From: Pseudomonadota bacterium
GTDB lineage: Bacteria; Pseudomonadota; Gammaproteobacteria; Burkholderiales; Rhodocyclaceae
Assembly (NCBI GenBank): GCA_026399515.1
Contig: JAPLQT010000130.1
Location: 22,845-86,844 of the forward strand
Direction: 5' to 3'
Length of the DNA stretch: 64,000 bases
Below the pieces are notes generated by a model. That model did no database searches. It worked only from the letters and a program-made list of their open reading frames with translations, and was not told the origin of the DNA. Every line of letters starts with the position of its first letter. Position 1 is the first letter of the stretch. Made by a program: the position numbers and the translations under genes. Shown here one piece after another: positions 1 through 9,500 of the stretch.

Positions 1-744
1 TGCCGACCATGGCGTTGAACAATCCTTCTGGTGCATCCAGGCCTTGAAACCCGGCTTGAAGTTGCGATCCAGCATGCGTTGGCCGTGGTTCTCCAGTATC
101 TTGCTGTAGGCGAAGCCGCCCAGCAGCGCTTCGCGAACCCGGGCCGGATCGACGCCGCTCTTGCGGGCGAAGTTGAAGGCCTCGGCCACGGCGGCGACCC
201 CGACCCCGGTCAGGATCTGGTTGCAGGCTTTCGCCACCTGGCCCGCGCCGCAATCGCCGATCAGCGTGGTCGACTTGCCCATTTTCTCGAATAGCGGCTT
301 GACCTTCTCGAATACCGCGGCATTGCCGCCGACCATGATGGTCAGGGTCGCGGCCTTGGCGCCAACCTCGCCGCCGGAGACCGGCGCATCGAGAAACTCG
401 ATTCCCTTGGCGGCAAGTCTGGCGCCGACGTCGCGCGCAACCGCCGGGGCGATGGTGCTCATATCAACGATGACGAGGCCGGAGCCGGCCTTCGCGCCCT
501 CGGCAAGTCCACCCTCACCCAGGCAAACTTGCGCCACATCCGGACCGTCCGCCACCATGGTGATGACGATCTCGGCATGTTTCGCCACTTCGGCGGCGCT
601 GAGGTGCGCATGAGCATCGACGTCCTTGAACGGTTCCAGGGAAACCGGCCGCCGCGCCCATAAATGCAAGCGGTGCCCAGCACGCGCAAGGTGCAGCGCC
701 ATCGGGCATCCCATGAGGCCCAGTCCGATAAATCCGATTTGCAT
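1..744 (-). CDS. NAD(P)-dependent 3-hydroxyisobutyrate dehydrogenase-family protein, 3' end cut by window edge
   Basis: This is a beta-hydroxyacid dehydrogenase (3-hydroxyisobutyrate / tartronate semialdehyde reductase / glyoxylate reductase family) that oxidises or reduces a small hydroxy acid with NAD(P). The 248 visible residues open with the Rossmann motif GFIGLGLMG (4-12), carry the substrate-loop DAPVSGG (119-125) and the catalytic lysine K172 in GAGQVAKACNQ. The ATG at 744 is preceded by GGAGGAG at 8 nt. Family members are about 290 residues, so some 45 are missing at the edge. After HQKD (238-241) the reading becomes CSTPWSA, whereas the neighbouring frame gives LFNAMVG, the expected continuation, so one base may be missing near position 22. 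The exact substrate cannot be told. Confidence 0.85.
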   Translation of the reverse strand, partial: MQIGFIGLGLMGCPMALHLARAGHRLHLWARRPVSLEPFKDVDAHAHLSAAEVAKHAEIVITMVADGPDVAQVCLGEGGLAEGAKAGSGLVIVDMSTIAPAVARDVGARLAAKGIEFLDAPVSGGEVGAKAATLTIMVGGNAAVFEKVKPLFEKMGKSTTLIGDCGAGQVAKACNQILTGVGVAAVAEAFNFARKSGVDPARVREALLGGFAYSKILENHGQRMLDRNFKPGFKAWMHQKDCSTPWSA

Positions 745-798
745 AATTATCTCCTCCGTTGAAGTTTCGCCCGTTTACACATTTGCACTCGGCCGGGA

Positions 799-2004
799 CT
801 ACGCGGTCAGTGGGTCGCAATCGATCAGCAACACCGAAATGTCGTCATGTGGAAGCTTGGCGTCCACATGTTCGGCCAGCGATTGTTGCAATCTTTCGAG
901 GCGCTCCTGCCTGGGCGTCCCGGCCAGTGCCGCAACGATTCGTTCCATCCCGAAGGCGGCCCCGACGGCGTTTTCGGCATCCATCAGGCCATCGGAATAC
1001 AGCATGAACTGGCTGCCGGCGGACCATTCGACTCGTTCCACCGCGGTCGTCGCCGGGTCACTCAAGTCGGCGATGCCCAGCGCCAGGTGAACGGAGGCAA
1101 GACGCCTCCTGACTTGGCCGTCCGGGTCAAGCAGCAGCAGATCCGGCATGCCGCCGTTCCAGACCTCCGCGGTTCTCTTGGCAGAATCGACGCAGATCGC
1201 CGCAACAGCCACGAAACGCCCGGTCGGCAGCGTGCTGCACAGATGTTTGTTGATTTCTTCCACGAGTGTGGACAAGGCCAGATCGCGTTTGACCATGCCG
1301 CTGAATACCATCAGTACCGGCAATGCGCTGATGGCCGCACTCAATCCATGGCCCGTCGCGTCGGCAAGCAAGGCATACAGCTTTCCTTGCGGCGATCGCG
1401 TTGCGGCGACGATGTCGCCACTGAAGTTTGCCGCCGGCGCCAGCCATTGGTGTACCCCTGGCCCGGCCGGGCCGTCGCGATTCATCAGGCGCATCATTAT
1501 CTCCTGCGCCAGGTCATCCTCCTGAACTTGAGTATCGTGATAGCGTTGAAGGCTTTCGGCGTTGTCTTCGACTCGCTGCCGGGTTTCGATAAGCGCGCGC
1601 TGCATCAGCAGGGTACGATTCAAAGAGCGCAGTTTGGCCTCAAGGACAACGAAATTGAGCGGTTTCCCCAGATAGTCGTCGCCGCCGGCATCCAGGCCGG
1701 CAACGAGATTTTCCTGCCTGTCGAGCGCCGAAAGAAAGACCACGGGAATCCAGCGTTCACCGCTCAGTGCCTTGATACGGCGGGTCGCCGCGTAGCCGTC
1801 CATGAGCGGCATCATCACGTCCATCAACACCAAATCGATTGGTTCGCTGGAAACTTTTTCGACCGCCTGCAAACCATTCTCGGCCAGCAGCACGTCATAG
1901 CCGAGCTTCTTCAGGAATATCTGGAGAAGTTGGCGAATGGACGGCGTGTCATCTACCACCAGAACGGTGATTTTTTGCGGGGCTGGATCTTGCATGGACG
2001 GCAT
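799..2004 (-). CDS. Response regulator with SpoIIE/PP2C-type serine phosphatase output (RsbU-like)
   Basis: This 401-residue cytoplasmic protein has an N-terminal receiver domain (about 10-130; acid pair DD 18-19, phospho-acceptor D62, K114), a short helical linker, and a C-terminal PPM/SpoIIE phosphatase domain from about residue 185 with the metal-binding aspartates in FSGDIV and ADATGHG and the late motif HDDISVLLI. Such proteins dephosphorylate a STAS anti-anti-sigma factor when the receiver is phosphorylated. The ATG at 2004 is the first after the stop of the upstream gene at 2033; an ATG at 1995 is also possible and neither has a strong ribosome site. It is the last gene of the operon with the receiver/ATPase protein and the kinase. 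No STAS partner is in the window. Confidence 0.88.
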   Translation of the reverse strand: MPSMQDPAPQKITVLVVDDTPSIRQLLQIFLKKLGYDVLLAENGLQAVEKVSSEPIDLVLMDVMMPLMDGYAATRRIKALSGERWIPVVFLSALDRQENLVAGLDAGGDDYLGKPLNFVVLEAKLRSLNRTLLMQRALIETRQRVEDNAESLQRYHDTQVQEDDLAQEIMMRLMNRDGPAGPGVHQWLAPAANFSGDIVAATRSPQGKLYALLADATGHGLSAAISALPVLMVFSGMVKRDLALSTLVEEINKHLCSTLPTGRFVAVAAICVDSAKRTAEVWNGGMPDLLLLDPDGQVRRRLASVHLALGIADLSDPATTAVERVEWSAGSQFMLYSDGLMDAENAVGAAFGMERIVAALAGTPRQERLERLQQSLAEHVDAKLPHDDISVLLIDCDPLTA

Positions 2005-2032
2005 GACGGGATGGAACGGGGTCGATTTTAAC

Positions 2033-2953
2033 TTAGCCCGTCGACTGAGGGCCGGGAATTGCCAATCTCGCCAAGACGACGTTGCCGCAACCTTGATACT
2101 CGATGCTGCTGAAGCTGATTTGCCGCGCCGTGGCGATACCGCGCCCATTCGGGTCGAAGGCACGGGCGGGATCCATCTCAAGATAATTCTGCCAGGAGAA
2201 ACCCTTCCCTTGATCGGCGATGGTGAAGCGAATTTCGCCAATATCGCGTTCCATGCAAACGGTCGCAACGCGCCCTCGATATTCGGGCAGATCCAGCCGG
2301 CGAAGCACTTCGGCCTCCCACCCATCCTCCAATCTGAGACGCGACTTCTCGGCGTAGCTGATACCGAGATTGCCATGTTCCACCGCATTCACCAGTAGTT
2401 CCGTCAGCCCTATCGCCGCTGGCGTCGGAGCCGGACACAAGGAAGCCAGCAGGTCGACCAGGTGTTGCGCATCGGCCAGACTGGAAAAACTGAATTCGGC
2501 GCGCGTCAGCAGGCGCAATGCATCCGTCCGCGACTTATTCCGATCTTCCTCACTGACCCATTTCGACCGCTCCTCGACGTCATTCAGCGCGGCGTGGACG
2601 ATCGCCAGGAGCACCCTCGGCTCGTAGGGTTTAGTCAAATAATAGTAGGCGCCGGCCTCGATGCCCTCGCGTATTTGCTCAGGCAAAGAAGCAGCCGTCT
2701 GCATGATCACCGGAATGTGGCAAAGCCGCTCTTCCGCTCTGATCCGGCGTAGTAGTTCTATGCCGTTCATGTCCGGCATCATCCGATCGAGAATGATCAG
2801 ATCATATTTGCTGTCGGGCGCTTCCAACTTCTCCAGAGCGCGTAGCGGGTTTTCGACCAAGTCCAGGTCGTAGCCGGGATCATCCAGGAATTCGGCGATG
2901 ATCTCCAGGTTCAGCGGTTCGTCGTCGACCACCAGCAAGCGCCACTTTCTCAT
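2033..2953 (-). CDS. Receiver domain fused to an RsbW-like (HATPase_c_2) ATPase
   Basis: The 306-residue protein starts with a canonical receiver (DDE 10-12, phospho-acceptor D56, K108-P109), followed by a GHKL-type ATPase of the anti-sigma-kinase kind: N box LLVNAVEHGN (187-196), a G1-like IADQGKGF near 246 and PNGRG near 270. It has no histidine phospho-acceptor helix, so it is not a conventional histidine kinase. By family it would be an anti-sigma factor or serine kinase switched by receiver phosphorylation. It lies 27 bp after the histidine kinase gene and 28 bp before the receiver-phosphatase gene, so kinase and phosphatase sit together as in partner-switching systems. The target is unknown. 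Confidence 0.87.
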   Translation of the reverse strand: MRKWRLLVVDDEPLNLEIIAEFLDDPGYDLDLVENPLRALEKLEAPDSKYDLIILDRMMPDMNGIELLRRIRAEERLCHIPVIMQTAASLPEQIREGIEAGAYYYLTKPYEPRVLLAIVHAALNDVEERSKWVSEEDRNKSRTDALRLLTRAEFSFSSLADAQHLVDLLASLCPAPTPAAIGLTELLVNAVEHGNLGISYAEKSRLRLEDGWEAEVLRRLDLPEYRGRVATVCMERDIGEIRFTIADQGKGFSWQNYLEMDPARAFDPNGRGIATARQISFSSIEYQGCGNVVLARLAIPGPQSTG

Positions 2954-2980
2954 GATGACATCAACCTCCGCCTAAAATCG

Positions 2981-5900
2981 TCAGTGACCGCAGGGTAGCA
3001 ATACTTCAAGTGTCGCGCCGCCGTCTGGGTTATTCGCGGCCCGGATTGCACCTCGATGGGCCTCGACAATTTCCTTGCAGATCGCCAAACCCAGACCGGT
3101 GCCTCCCGCGCCGGTGCGTGTCAGGCTGCTCTGCACGAACTTGTCGAAGATCGATTCCAGTTCGCCTTCCGGGATCCCGATGCCCTCGTCCGCCAGGCTC
3201 AGGCAAAGCGCGGGAACCATCGTAGTATCGGTGGCGCGGTGACCCGCCCTTAGCTCCACCTGCCTGATGCTCATACGGATTGTCCGACCGGGCGGGGTAA
3301 ACTTGATCGCGTTCGATATCAGGTTACGGAACACCTGTTTGATGCGAACAGCATCCAATTCCGCCACCGGAGCGACGGTCACGGGCTCCACGACAAGGGC
3401 AAGCGGCTTGGTTTCGAGAACGGTCTCAAATTCCGCCGCGACGTCCAAGAACAGATCCAAGATGTTTTCCCGCCGCGATTCAAGAATCATCTTGCCGGCT
3501 TCCAGCTTGGACAGATCCAGCAGGTCGTTGAGCAGGGTCAGCAGCCGTTCCCCGCTCTGGCAAATGCGTTCGAAGTACCCGGAGAGTTTCTCGGGAGTCG
3601 CCGTCGCGGCCTTGGCGGCGCCGATCTTGGCGAAGCTCAGGACCCCATGCAACGGCGTCCTCAATTCGTGCGACATATTGGCGAGGAATTCCGACTTGGC
3701 GCGATTCGCCCGCTCCGCCTCATCCTTGGCGCGCACCAGGTGGGCAGTCTGTGCGGCCACACGTTCTTCCAGGTGATCGCGATGCAGTTTGAGTTCCCTT
3801 TCAACTCGGCGCCGAGCGGAGATATCGACGCCCATGCCGAATACTTCGGTAACGATCCCGTTCTCGACGACCGGGTAGAGAGCGGAATACACCCAGACAC
3901 GCTTGCCATTTTTCAAAGGGATATAGAATTCCGTCGCCGGCGTGGGCTGACCGCTGGTCCATACGCTCTCGATCAATCGCCGAAAATTGGCGGTTGCTTC
4001 GCCTGAGAACAGCAGTTCGCCGACCTCTTTCCCCATTGCCTGGCTTTTTGGCAAATCATAAAGGGCTTCGCACGCGCGGTTCCAGTGTACAACTCTTCCG
4101 GCGCGATCCAGTCCGACAACGGCAACCAGCGGGGTGTCATCGATCACCGCCTCGAAGCGCGCCAGCGCACGGCGCAATTCGGTAACGTCGGAAATTATGC
4201 TGACGATCAGGAGTTCACCGTCTGGGCTCAAGGTCAGCGACTTCTTGATCACGACATGGCGCTGAGTGCCGGATCCGGCGTCATAGGCGGAAACTTCCCG
4301 GGCTTGATCCTCACCGGTTTCGAGCAGGCGCCGGTCGAGCGCAATCATGTCGGCGGCGGTATTCTCGGGGAACAGGTCGCGCGTTGTCTTGCCGACGATG
4401 TCGGTGGCTTGCATGCCGATCCTTCGGGCACAGGCGCGATTGACCATGACATAACCCGAGTCGCGGTCCTTCACCATGATCGGATCGGGAATCACGTCGA
4501 TCAGGCGAATCAGATACTCGCGCTGCCGTTCCAGATGCAGTGCGGAAGTCTTCATCGCGGTGATGTCGCTTAAGGATCCGACCATGCGCAGGGGTCGGCC
4601 AGCCGCGTCCCGGACGGCCTGGCCGCGTGACCGGAACCAGCGCCATTCGCCGCCGCGGTGGCGGGCACGGTATTCGACATCATAGGGCAGGCGATGCTCC
4701 AAATGCGCTTGGAGCGCGGCTTCCCATCGAGCAACATCATCGGGATGAAGCAGGTTGTGTATGCTGTCAATTTTTCCCGCGAGTCCGCCGGAAGGATAGC
4801 CGAGCATTTCCTCGCCGCGCGGCGATAGGTAAGTTGTCCTGGTGACCAGGTCGCGATCCCAGATACCATCTTCAGTCGCGGCAATCGCCAGTTGGAAGCG
4901 CTCCTGGCTGGCGCGCAAGTCGGCGGTCACTATTTCGATCCGCCTCATCGCCCGGGCGCGTGATCCGGCCAGGGTCCAACCCAGCAGCGTCAACAGTAAG
5001 GTGATCACTAGCCCGCTGCCCAAGGTCAGGGTCGAACGGGCGTGATCTATCTCGGACTCGAATTTCGGCGTCGAATCGAAAACCACATGCCAAGTTCCGC
5101 CACCGAAAGCAAATACTTTTTCGAGATGAAATTGACGTCCGCTGCGCTCTTGTTTGGGATTCGAATCGAACATCAGCGACTCTCGTCCGGGGGACATGGC
5201 CGCATCGAACACTTTCAACTCGAATTTTCTGTCTGGAGGGAACTGAAACGTCCCCATGATGAAGTCACGCATGCGATAGGCGGCAACGATATAACCGGCG
5301 AAAAGCCTGGAACGCTGTTCGGGCAGGGGAGCTTTGCCTCCCCGGTAGAGCGGACGAAACATCAGGAAGCCCGGCTCATCGGACTTATCATCCCGGATCA
5401 GCGGAACCTTGCCTGACATCGCCGTCGTATCACTGTCGCGCGCCCGATCCATGGCTGCACGACGCTCGGAATTAGTCGCCAGGTCATAACCCAGCGCACG
5501 CAGATTCAGCGTATTTTGGGGTGCGGCATACCAGATGGGTTGATAGGCTGGGCGATTGCCGGCTGGAAATACCTGGAAAAGCGGGTCGCCTTCGGTACGG
5601 CGCGAGGAAATCGCACGCGCCAGGTCACTTGCCGCGACCAGCGGCGAATACTCCATCGCCCGTAGCCCGGGAAACTGCCTGTCCAGGTCGAGTCTATCGA
5701 CGAATTCCCGCCAATTCCGGCGAGTTATGCCGGCACTGGCATACAAGCCTTCCGCAGCATGCAGCACCTGATCCTGGGCACGCAGCCGGTACTCCAGATG
5801 GTGGACCGCGTCCTCGGTGGCGTCCTCGAAGTCGACGCGCGCCTCCTTGATTTCGTCAGCATAGATTGATTGCCAGGAGCGCTCGGTGAAGAAGGCGCCG

Positions 5901-6016
5901 GCCAGGAATATCAGCGCCGAAATCCACAGCGTCGTGGCATCTTGGCGAAATCGCCAATGGCTGGATTGGGGCACCCGCATGTAAAGTAACTTCGCCTGAA
6001 CAGAGAAGCGAAGCAT
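2981..6016 (-). CDS. CHASE-PAS sensor histidine kinase
   Basis: This large inner-membrane sensor kinase (1011 residues) has a transmembrane segment near 30-48, an extracytoplasmic CHASE domain (about 95-290, with VDRLDLDRQFPGLRAMEYSP), a second membrane span near 330-352, three PAS/PAC repeats (about 365-760), a short coiled segment, a HisKA domain with the H box MSHELRTPLHGVL and a HATPase with N, G1 (DEGIGIPEG) and G2 (GTGLGLAI) boxes. It probably phosphorylates the receivers encoded just downstream. An alternative start at 5980 (MRVPQSSH) would drop 12 residues. The CHASE ligand cannot be deduced. Confidence 0.9.
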   Translation of the reverse strand: MLRFSVQAKLLYMRVPQSSHWRFRQDATTLWISALIFLAGAFFTERSWQSIYADEIKEARVDFEDATEDAVHHLEYRLRAQDQVLHAAEGLYASAGITRRNWREFVDRLDLDRQFPGLRAMEYSPLVAASDLARAISSRRTEGDPLFQVFPAGNRPAYQPIWYAAPQNTLNLRALGYDLATNSERRAAMDRARDSDTTAMSGKVPLIRDDKSDEPGFLMFRPLYRGGKAPLPEQRSRLFAGYIVAAYRMRDFIMGTFQFPPDRKFELKVFDAAMSPGRESLMFDSNPKQERSGRQFHLEKVFAFGGGTWHVVFDSTPKFESEIDHARSTLTLGSGLVITLLLTLLGWTLAGSRARAMRRIEIVTADLRASQERFQLAIAATEDGIWDRDLVTRTTYLSPRGEEMLGYPSGGLAGKIDSIHNLLHPDDVARWEAALQAHLEHRLPYDVEYRARHRGGEWRWFRSRGQAVRDAAGRPLRMVGSLSDITAMKTSALHLERQREYLIRLIDVIPDPIMVKDRDSGYVMVNRACARRIGMQATDIVGKTTRDLFPENTAADMIALDRRLLETGEDQAREVSAYDAGSGTQRHVVIKKSLTLSPDGELLIVSIISDVTELRRALARFEAVIDDTPLVAVVGLDRAGRVVHWNRACEALYDLPKSQAMGKEVGELLFSGEATANFRRLIESVWTSGQPTPATEFYIPLKNGKRVWVYSALYPVVENGIVTEVFGMGVDISARRRVERELKLHRDHLEERVAAQTAHLVRAKDEAERANRAKSEFLANMSHELRTPLHGVLSFAKIGAAKAATATPEKLSGYFERICQSGERLLTLLNDLLDLSKLEAGKMILESRRENILDLFLDVAAEFETVLETKPLALVVEPVTVAPVAELDAVRIKQVFRNLISNAIKFTPPGRTIRMSIRQVELRAGHRATDTTMVPALCLSLADEGIGIPEGELESIFDKFVQSSLTRTGAGGTGLGLAICKEIVEAHRGAIRAANNPDGGATLEVLLPCGH

Positions 6017-6031
6017 ACCTGCCGGAGGCGC

Positions 6032-6059
6032 AAAAAAAAAGCCGCGTCGCCCCGGCTTT
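6032..6059 (-). terminator. Rho-independent terminator behind the DUF2892 gene
   Basis: Read on the minus strand, AAAGCCG (6059-6053) pairs perfectly with CGGCTTT (6044-6038) around an 8-nt loop and is followed by a run of T to 6032. It lies 20 bp after the stop of the small membrane protein gene and just before the sensor kinase start, so it should separate the two transcripts. Confidence 0.85.
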
Positions 6060-6078
6060 CACCGGCGCTACTTGAGGC

Positions 6079-6303
6079 TCAGGCGCAACCGGCCCCAGTG
6101 GTTTCCTTTACGCCGAGTTTCTTCAGGATGATGTCGAGCGGACAAAAGCGGGTGAAGCCGCTCTGAAACAGGTTGGCGCCGACGAACAGGGTAAACCACA
6201 ACCAGTTCTGGCTGACGAACAAGGGGCTGCCCGCCACGCCGAGGGCCAGCGAAAGCATGACGAAGAAGCCGGCGAAGATGCGGACGATTTGATTCACGGT
6301 CAT
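6079..6303 (-). CDS. DUF2892 / YgaP-like small inner-membrane protein
   Basis: This 74-residue protein has two hydrophobic segments (about 9-27 and 32-50) joined by a short turn, then the FTRFCPLDIILKKLG stretch typical of DUF2892 proteins, which occur alone or behind rhodanese domains as in YgaP. It ends in a small cysteine-containing tail. Its molecular role is not established. It is monocistronic here, closed by a clear terminator, with a palindrome-rich gap in front. Confidence 0.85.
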   Translation of the reverse strand: MTVNQIVRIFAGFFVMLSLALGVAGSPLFVSQNWLWFTLFVGANLFQSGFTRFCPLDIILKKLGVKETTGAGCA

Positions 6304-6372
6304 GGGTGTGCCTTTCTGATATGAGGGAAGGTGAAGAACTTAGCGTGAAACGCTGTTACGAAGCGCCCCGCA

Positions 6373-6451
6373 CCCTAACCCCAAAGTCGGGCACCCGTCA
6401 CTCGCGAGTGCAGCGAGCAATCTGTATCCCCCGCCCGGGCGGGGGTTGGGG
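6373..6451. repeat. Palindrome-rich, C/G-tract intergenic element
   Basis: Between the DUF2892 gene and the RND gene lie CCCTAACCCC (6373-6382), the perfect 12-bp palindrome CACTCGCGAGTG (6399-6410), a perfect 18-bp C5-G-C3-G3-C-G5 palindrome (6428-6445) and GGGGTTGGGG (6442-6451), which is the one-mismatch inverse of the first block. The composition resembles extragenic repeated palindromes and may also end transcription of the RND operon. No coding potential is visible in 6304-6543. Confidence 0.4.
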
Positions 6452-6543
6452 ATGGGGGCGTGGCTCAAGGCCACTTCCTTCGGGGCGTAAATCCTGTTTT
6501 TGGACGATTTCATGGCACGGGCGTGGTCTGAAGACGATGCGAG

Positions 6544-9500
6544 TTATTGGCGGCCGATGCGATTCTTCATCGCCGCGAAATACAGCACCGGGATGACCAC
6601 CAGGGTCAACACGGTGGATACCAGGATGCCGAAGATGAGGGACAGGGCGAGGCCGTTGAATATCGGGTCGTCCAGGATGAACAGCGCCCCCAGCATGGCG
6701 GCCAGGCCGGTGAGCGTGATCGGCTTGGCACGGACGATGGCGGACTGGATCACCGCCTCGGCGAAGTCCATGCCTGCCGAGACCTGCTGGTTGATGAAAT
6801 CCACCAGCAGGATCGAGTTGCGCACGATGATGCCGGCCAGCGCGATCATGCCTATCATCGAGGTCGCTGTGAACTGCGAGCCGAACAAGGCGTGGCCGGG
6901 CATGACGCCAATGATGGTGAGCGGAATCGGAGCCATGATGATGAGCGGCACCAGGTAGGACTCGAACTGCATCACCACCAGCAAGTAGATCAGCACCAGG
7001 CCGACCGCATAGGCGATGCCCATGTCGCGGAAGGTCTCGTAAGTCACCTGCCATTCGCCGTCCCACTTCAGGCTATACCCGGCGTAAGGATCCTTCGGCT
7101 GGCGGACGAAATATTCGCCGAGCGTGCCGCCGCCGCCCTGGACATCGTCGAGCGGCATGTCCTTGACCCTGGTGCGGATATCGAACATGCCATACAGCGG
7201 CGAGTCGAGCTTGCCGCCCATGTCGCCGGTGACATACACCACCGGCAACAGATCCTTGTGATAGACCACCTGTTCACGTGGCAGTACTTGCGCTTCCGTC
7301 AGTTCCGAGATCGGCACCAGGGCGCCTTCCCTTGAGCGCACGCGCAGCTTCAATAACTGGTCGATCGAATTCTGCTGCTCGGCCGGCAGGGTAATCCGCA
7401 CCGGGATCTCGTACTTGGCTTCACCGTCATGCACCGGTGTCACGTCCTCGCCGGCCAGGCCGAGGCGGACCACTTCGACGATGTCCTTCTGCGCCACGCC
7501 GAGCAGCGCCGCCTTGCTTTGCGTCACGCGCAGCACGACCTTCCGCGCCGGCACGGAACTGCTGTCATCGACGCCGATGATGTCGGCGGTGTTTTCGAAC
7601 TGTGCCCGCACCCGCTTCGCCACGGCGATCTGGCCGCTGTAATCCGGCCCATAGATTTCCGCGACGATCGGCGACAGCACCGGTGGCCCGGGCGGCACTT
7701 CCACGACCTTGACGTTGCCGCCGTGCTTGCGGGCGATCGCCGTCACCGCGTCGCGCACCGACACCGCCACTTCGTGGCTCTGGCGATGGCGATGCTTCTT
7801 GTCCGCAAGATTGACCTGGATGTCGCCCATCTCGGAATTCGCGCGCAAGTAGTACTGGCGCACCAGGCCGTTGAAGTTGATCGGGCTGGCGACGCCGGCA
7901 TAGGCTTGGTAATCGCTGACTTCCTCGACCGTCGCCAAGTGGGTTCCGATCTCGCGCAACACCTTGGCGGTTTCTTCCAGGGGCGTGCCCACCGGCATGT
8001 CGAGCACTACCTGGAACTCGCTCTTGTTGTCGAAAGGCAGCATTTTCAGGACCACCAGCTTGACCACCGCCAGCGAAACCGAAAACAGGATGGCCGCCAG
8101 TATGACTATCCACAGTTTGCGGCGGGCGCCCTTGCCCTTCGCCGCATCGAGGAAAGGCGTGAGGACGCGGCGAAACAGTCTTTCGAGCTTGCCGACGCGC
8201 AGGCTCCCGCCCGATGCGGAGGACGGATGAGGATCATGGCCGGGCTTCCCGCCGAGCAGCTTTAGCGCCAGCCAGGGAGTGATGACGAAGGCGATAGCCA
8301 GCGAGATGAACATGCCCATCGAGGCGTTGATCGGGATCGGGCTCATATAGGGGCCCATCAGGCCGGACACGAAGGCCATCGGCAGCAGCGCCGCAATCAC
8401 TGTAAAGGTGGCGAGGATGGTCGGCCCGCCGACCTCGTCGACTGCACCGGGAATGATCTGCCACAAGGGCTTGTCGGGTTCCAGCGTGTGCCAGCGGTGG
8501 ATATTCTCGACGACGACGATGGCATCATCGACGAGGATGCCAATGGAAAATATCAAGGCGAACAGCGAAACCCGGTTCAAGGTGAATCCCCATGCCCAGG
8601 AGGCGAACAGCGTTGCCGCAAGGGTCAGCGACACCGCCACGCCGACGATCACCGCTTCGCGCCTGCCCAGCGCGAACAGCACCAGCAGGACGACGAAGGC
8701 AGTGGCGAATACCAGCTTGCCGATGAGTTTCTGTGCCTTGTCGGTAGCCGTTTCACCGTAATTGCGCGTCACCGTGAACTCGACGCCATCGGGAATCACC
8801 GAGCCTTTCAGCGCTGTGGCCCGTGCGATCACAGCCTCGGCGATGTCGGCGGCATTGACGCCGGGTTTTTTCGACACCGACAGGGTGACAGCGGGATATT
8901 CGCCCAGCGCCGTGATGCCCTTGGTCTTGGCGGCCGCGCCGGTGCCGAACCACACATAGCGCGACGGCTGATCCGCGCCATCGACGACCTTGGCGACATC
9001 GGCCATGAACACCGGCTTGCCGCCCTGCACGCCCACCACCAGGCGTTTCACGTCGGCCGCGGATTCGAGATAGGTGCCGGTCTGCACCAGCATTTCGGCA
9101 TTGCCGCTGACCAGGTTTCCCGATGGCTGCGATGCGTTCGACACCTGTAGCACGGCCTTGAGATCCTGCGCGGTGACGCCGTGGGCATTCATGCGGTCGG
9201 AATCCATCACCACGCGGATCACATGACCCGGTCCGCCTATTGTCTCCACGTCGCGTGTGCCGGGTATGCGCTTGAGCTCGATCTCGGCGGCGCGGGCCAC
9301 CTGCTGCAACTCGAACGCCGTCTTGCCTGAGGCGCCATCCGTATCCGAGGTGCTCCAGAACGTCAACGTGACGATGGGTACGTCGTCGATGCCTTTGGGC
9401 TTGATGATAGGGTCGAGCACACCGAGGTTGGGCGACACCCAGTCGCGGTGAGAATTGATGGTGTCATACAAGCGCACCAGTGCCTGGATCGGATCCTGGC

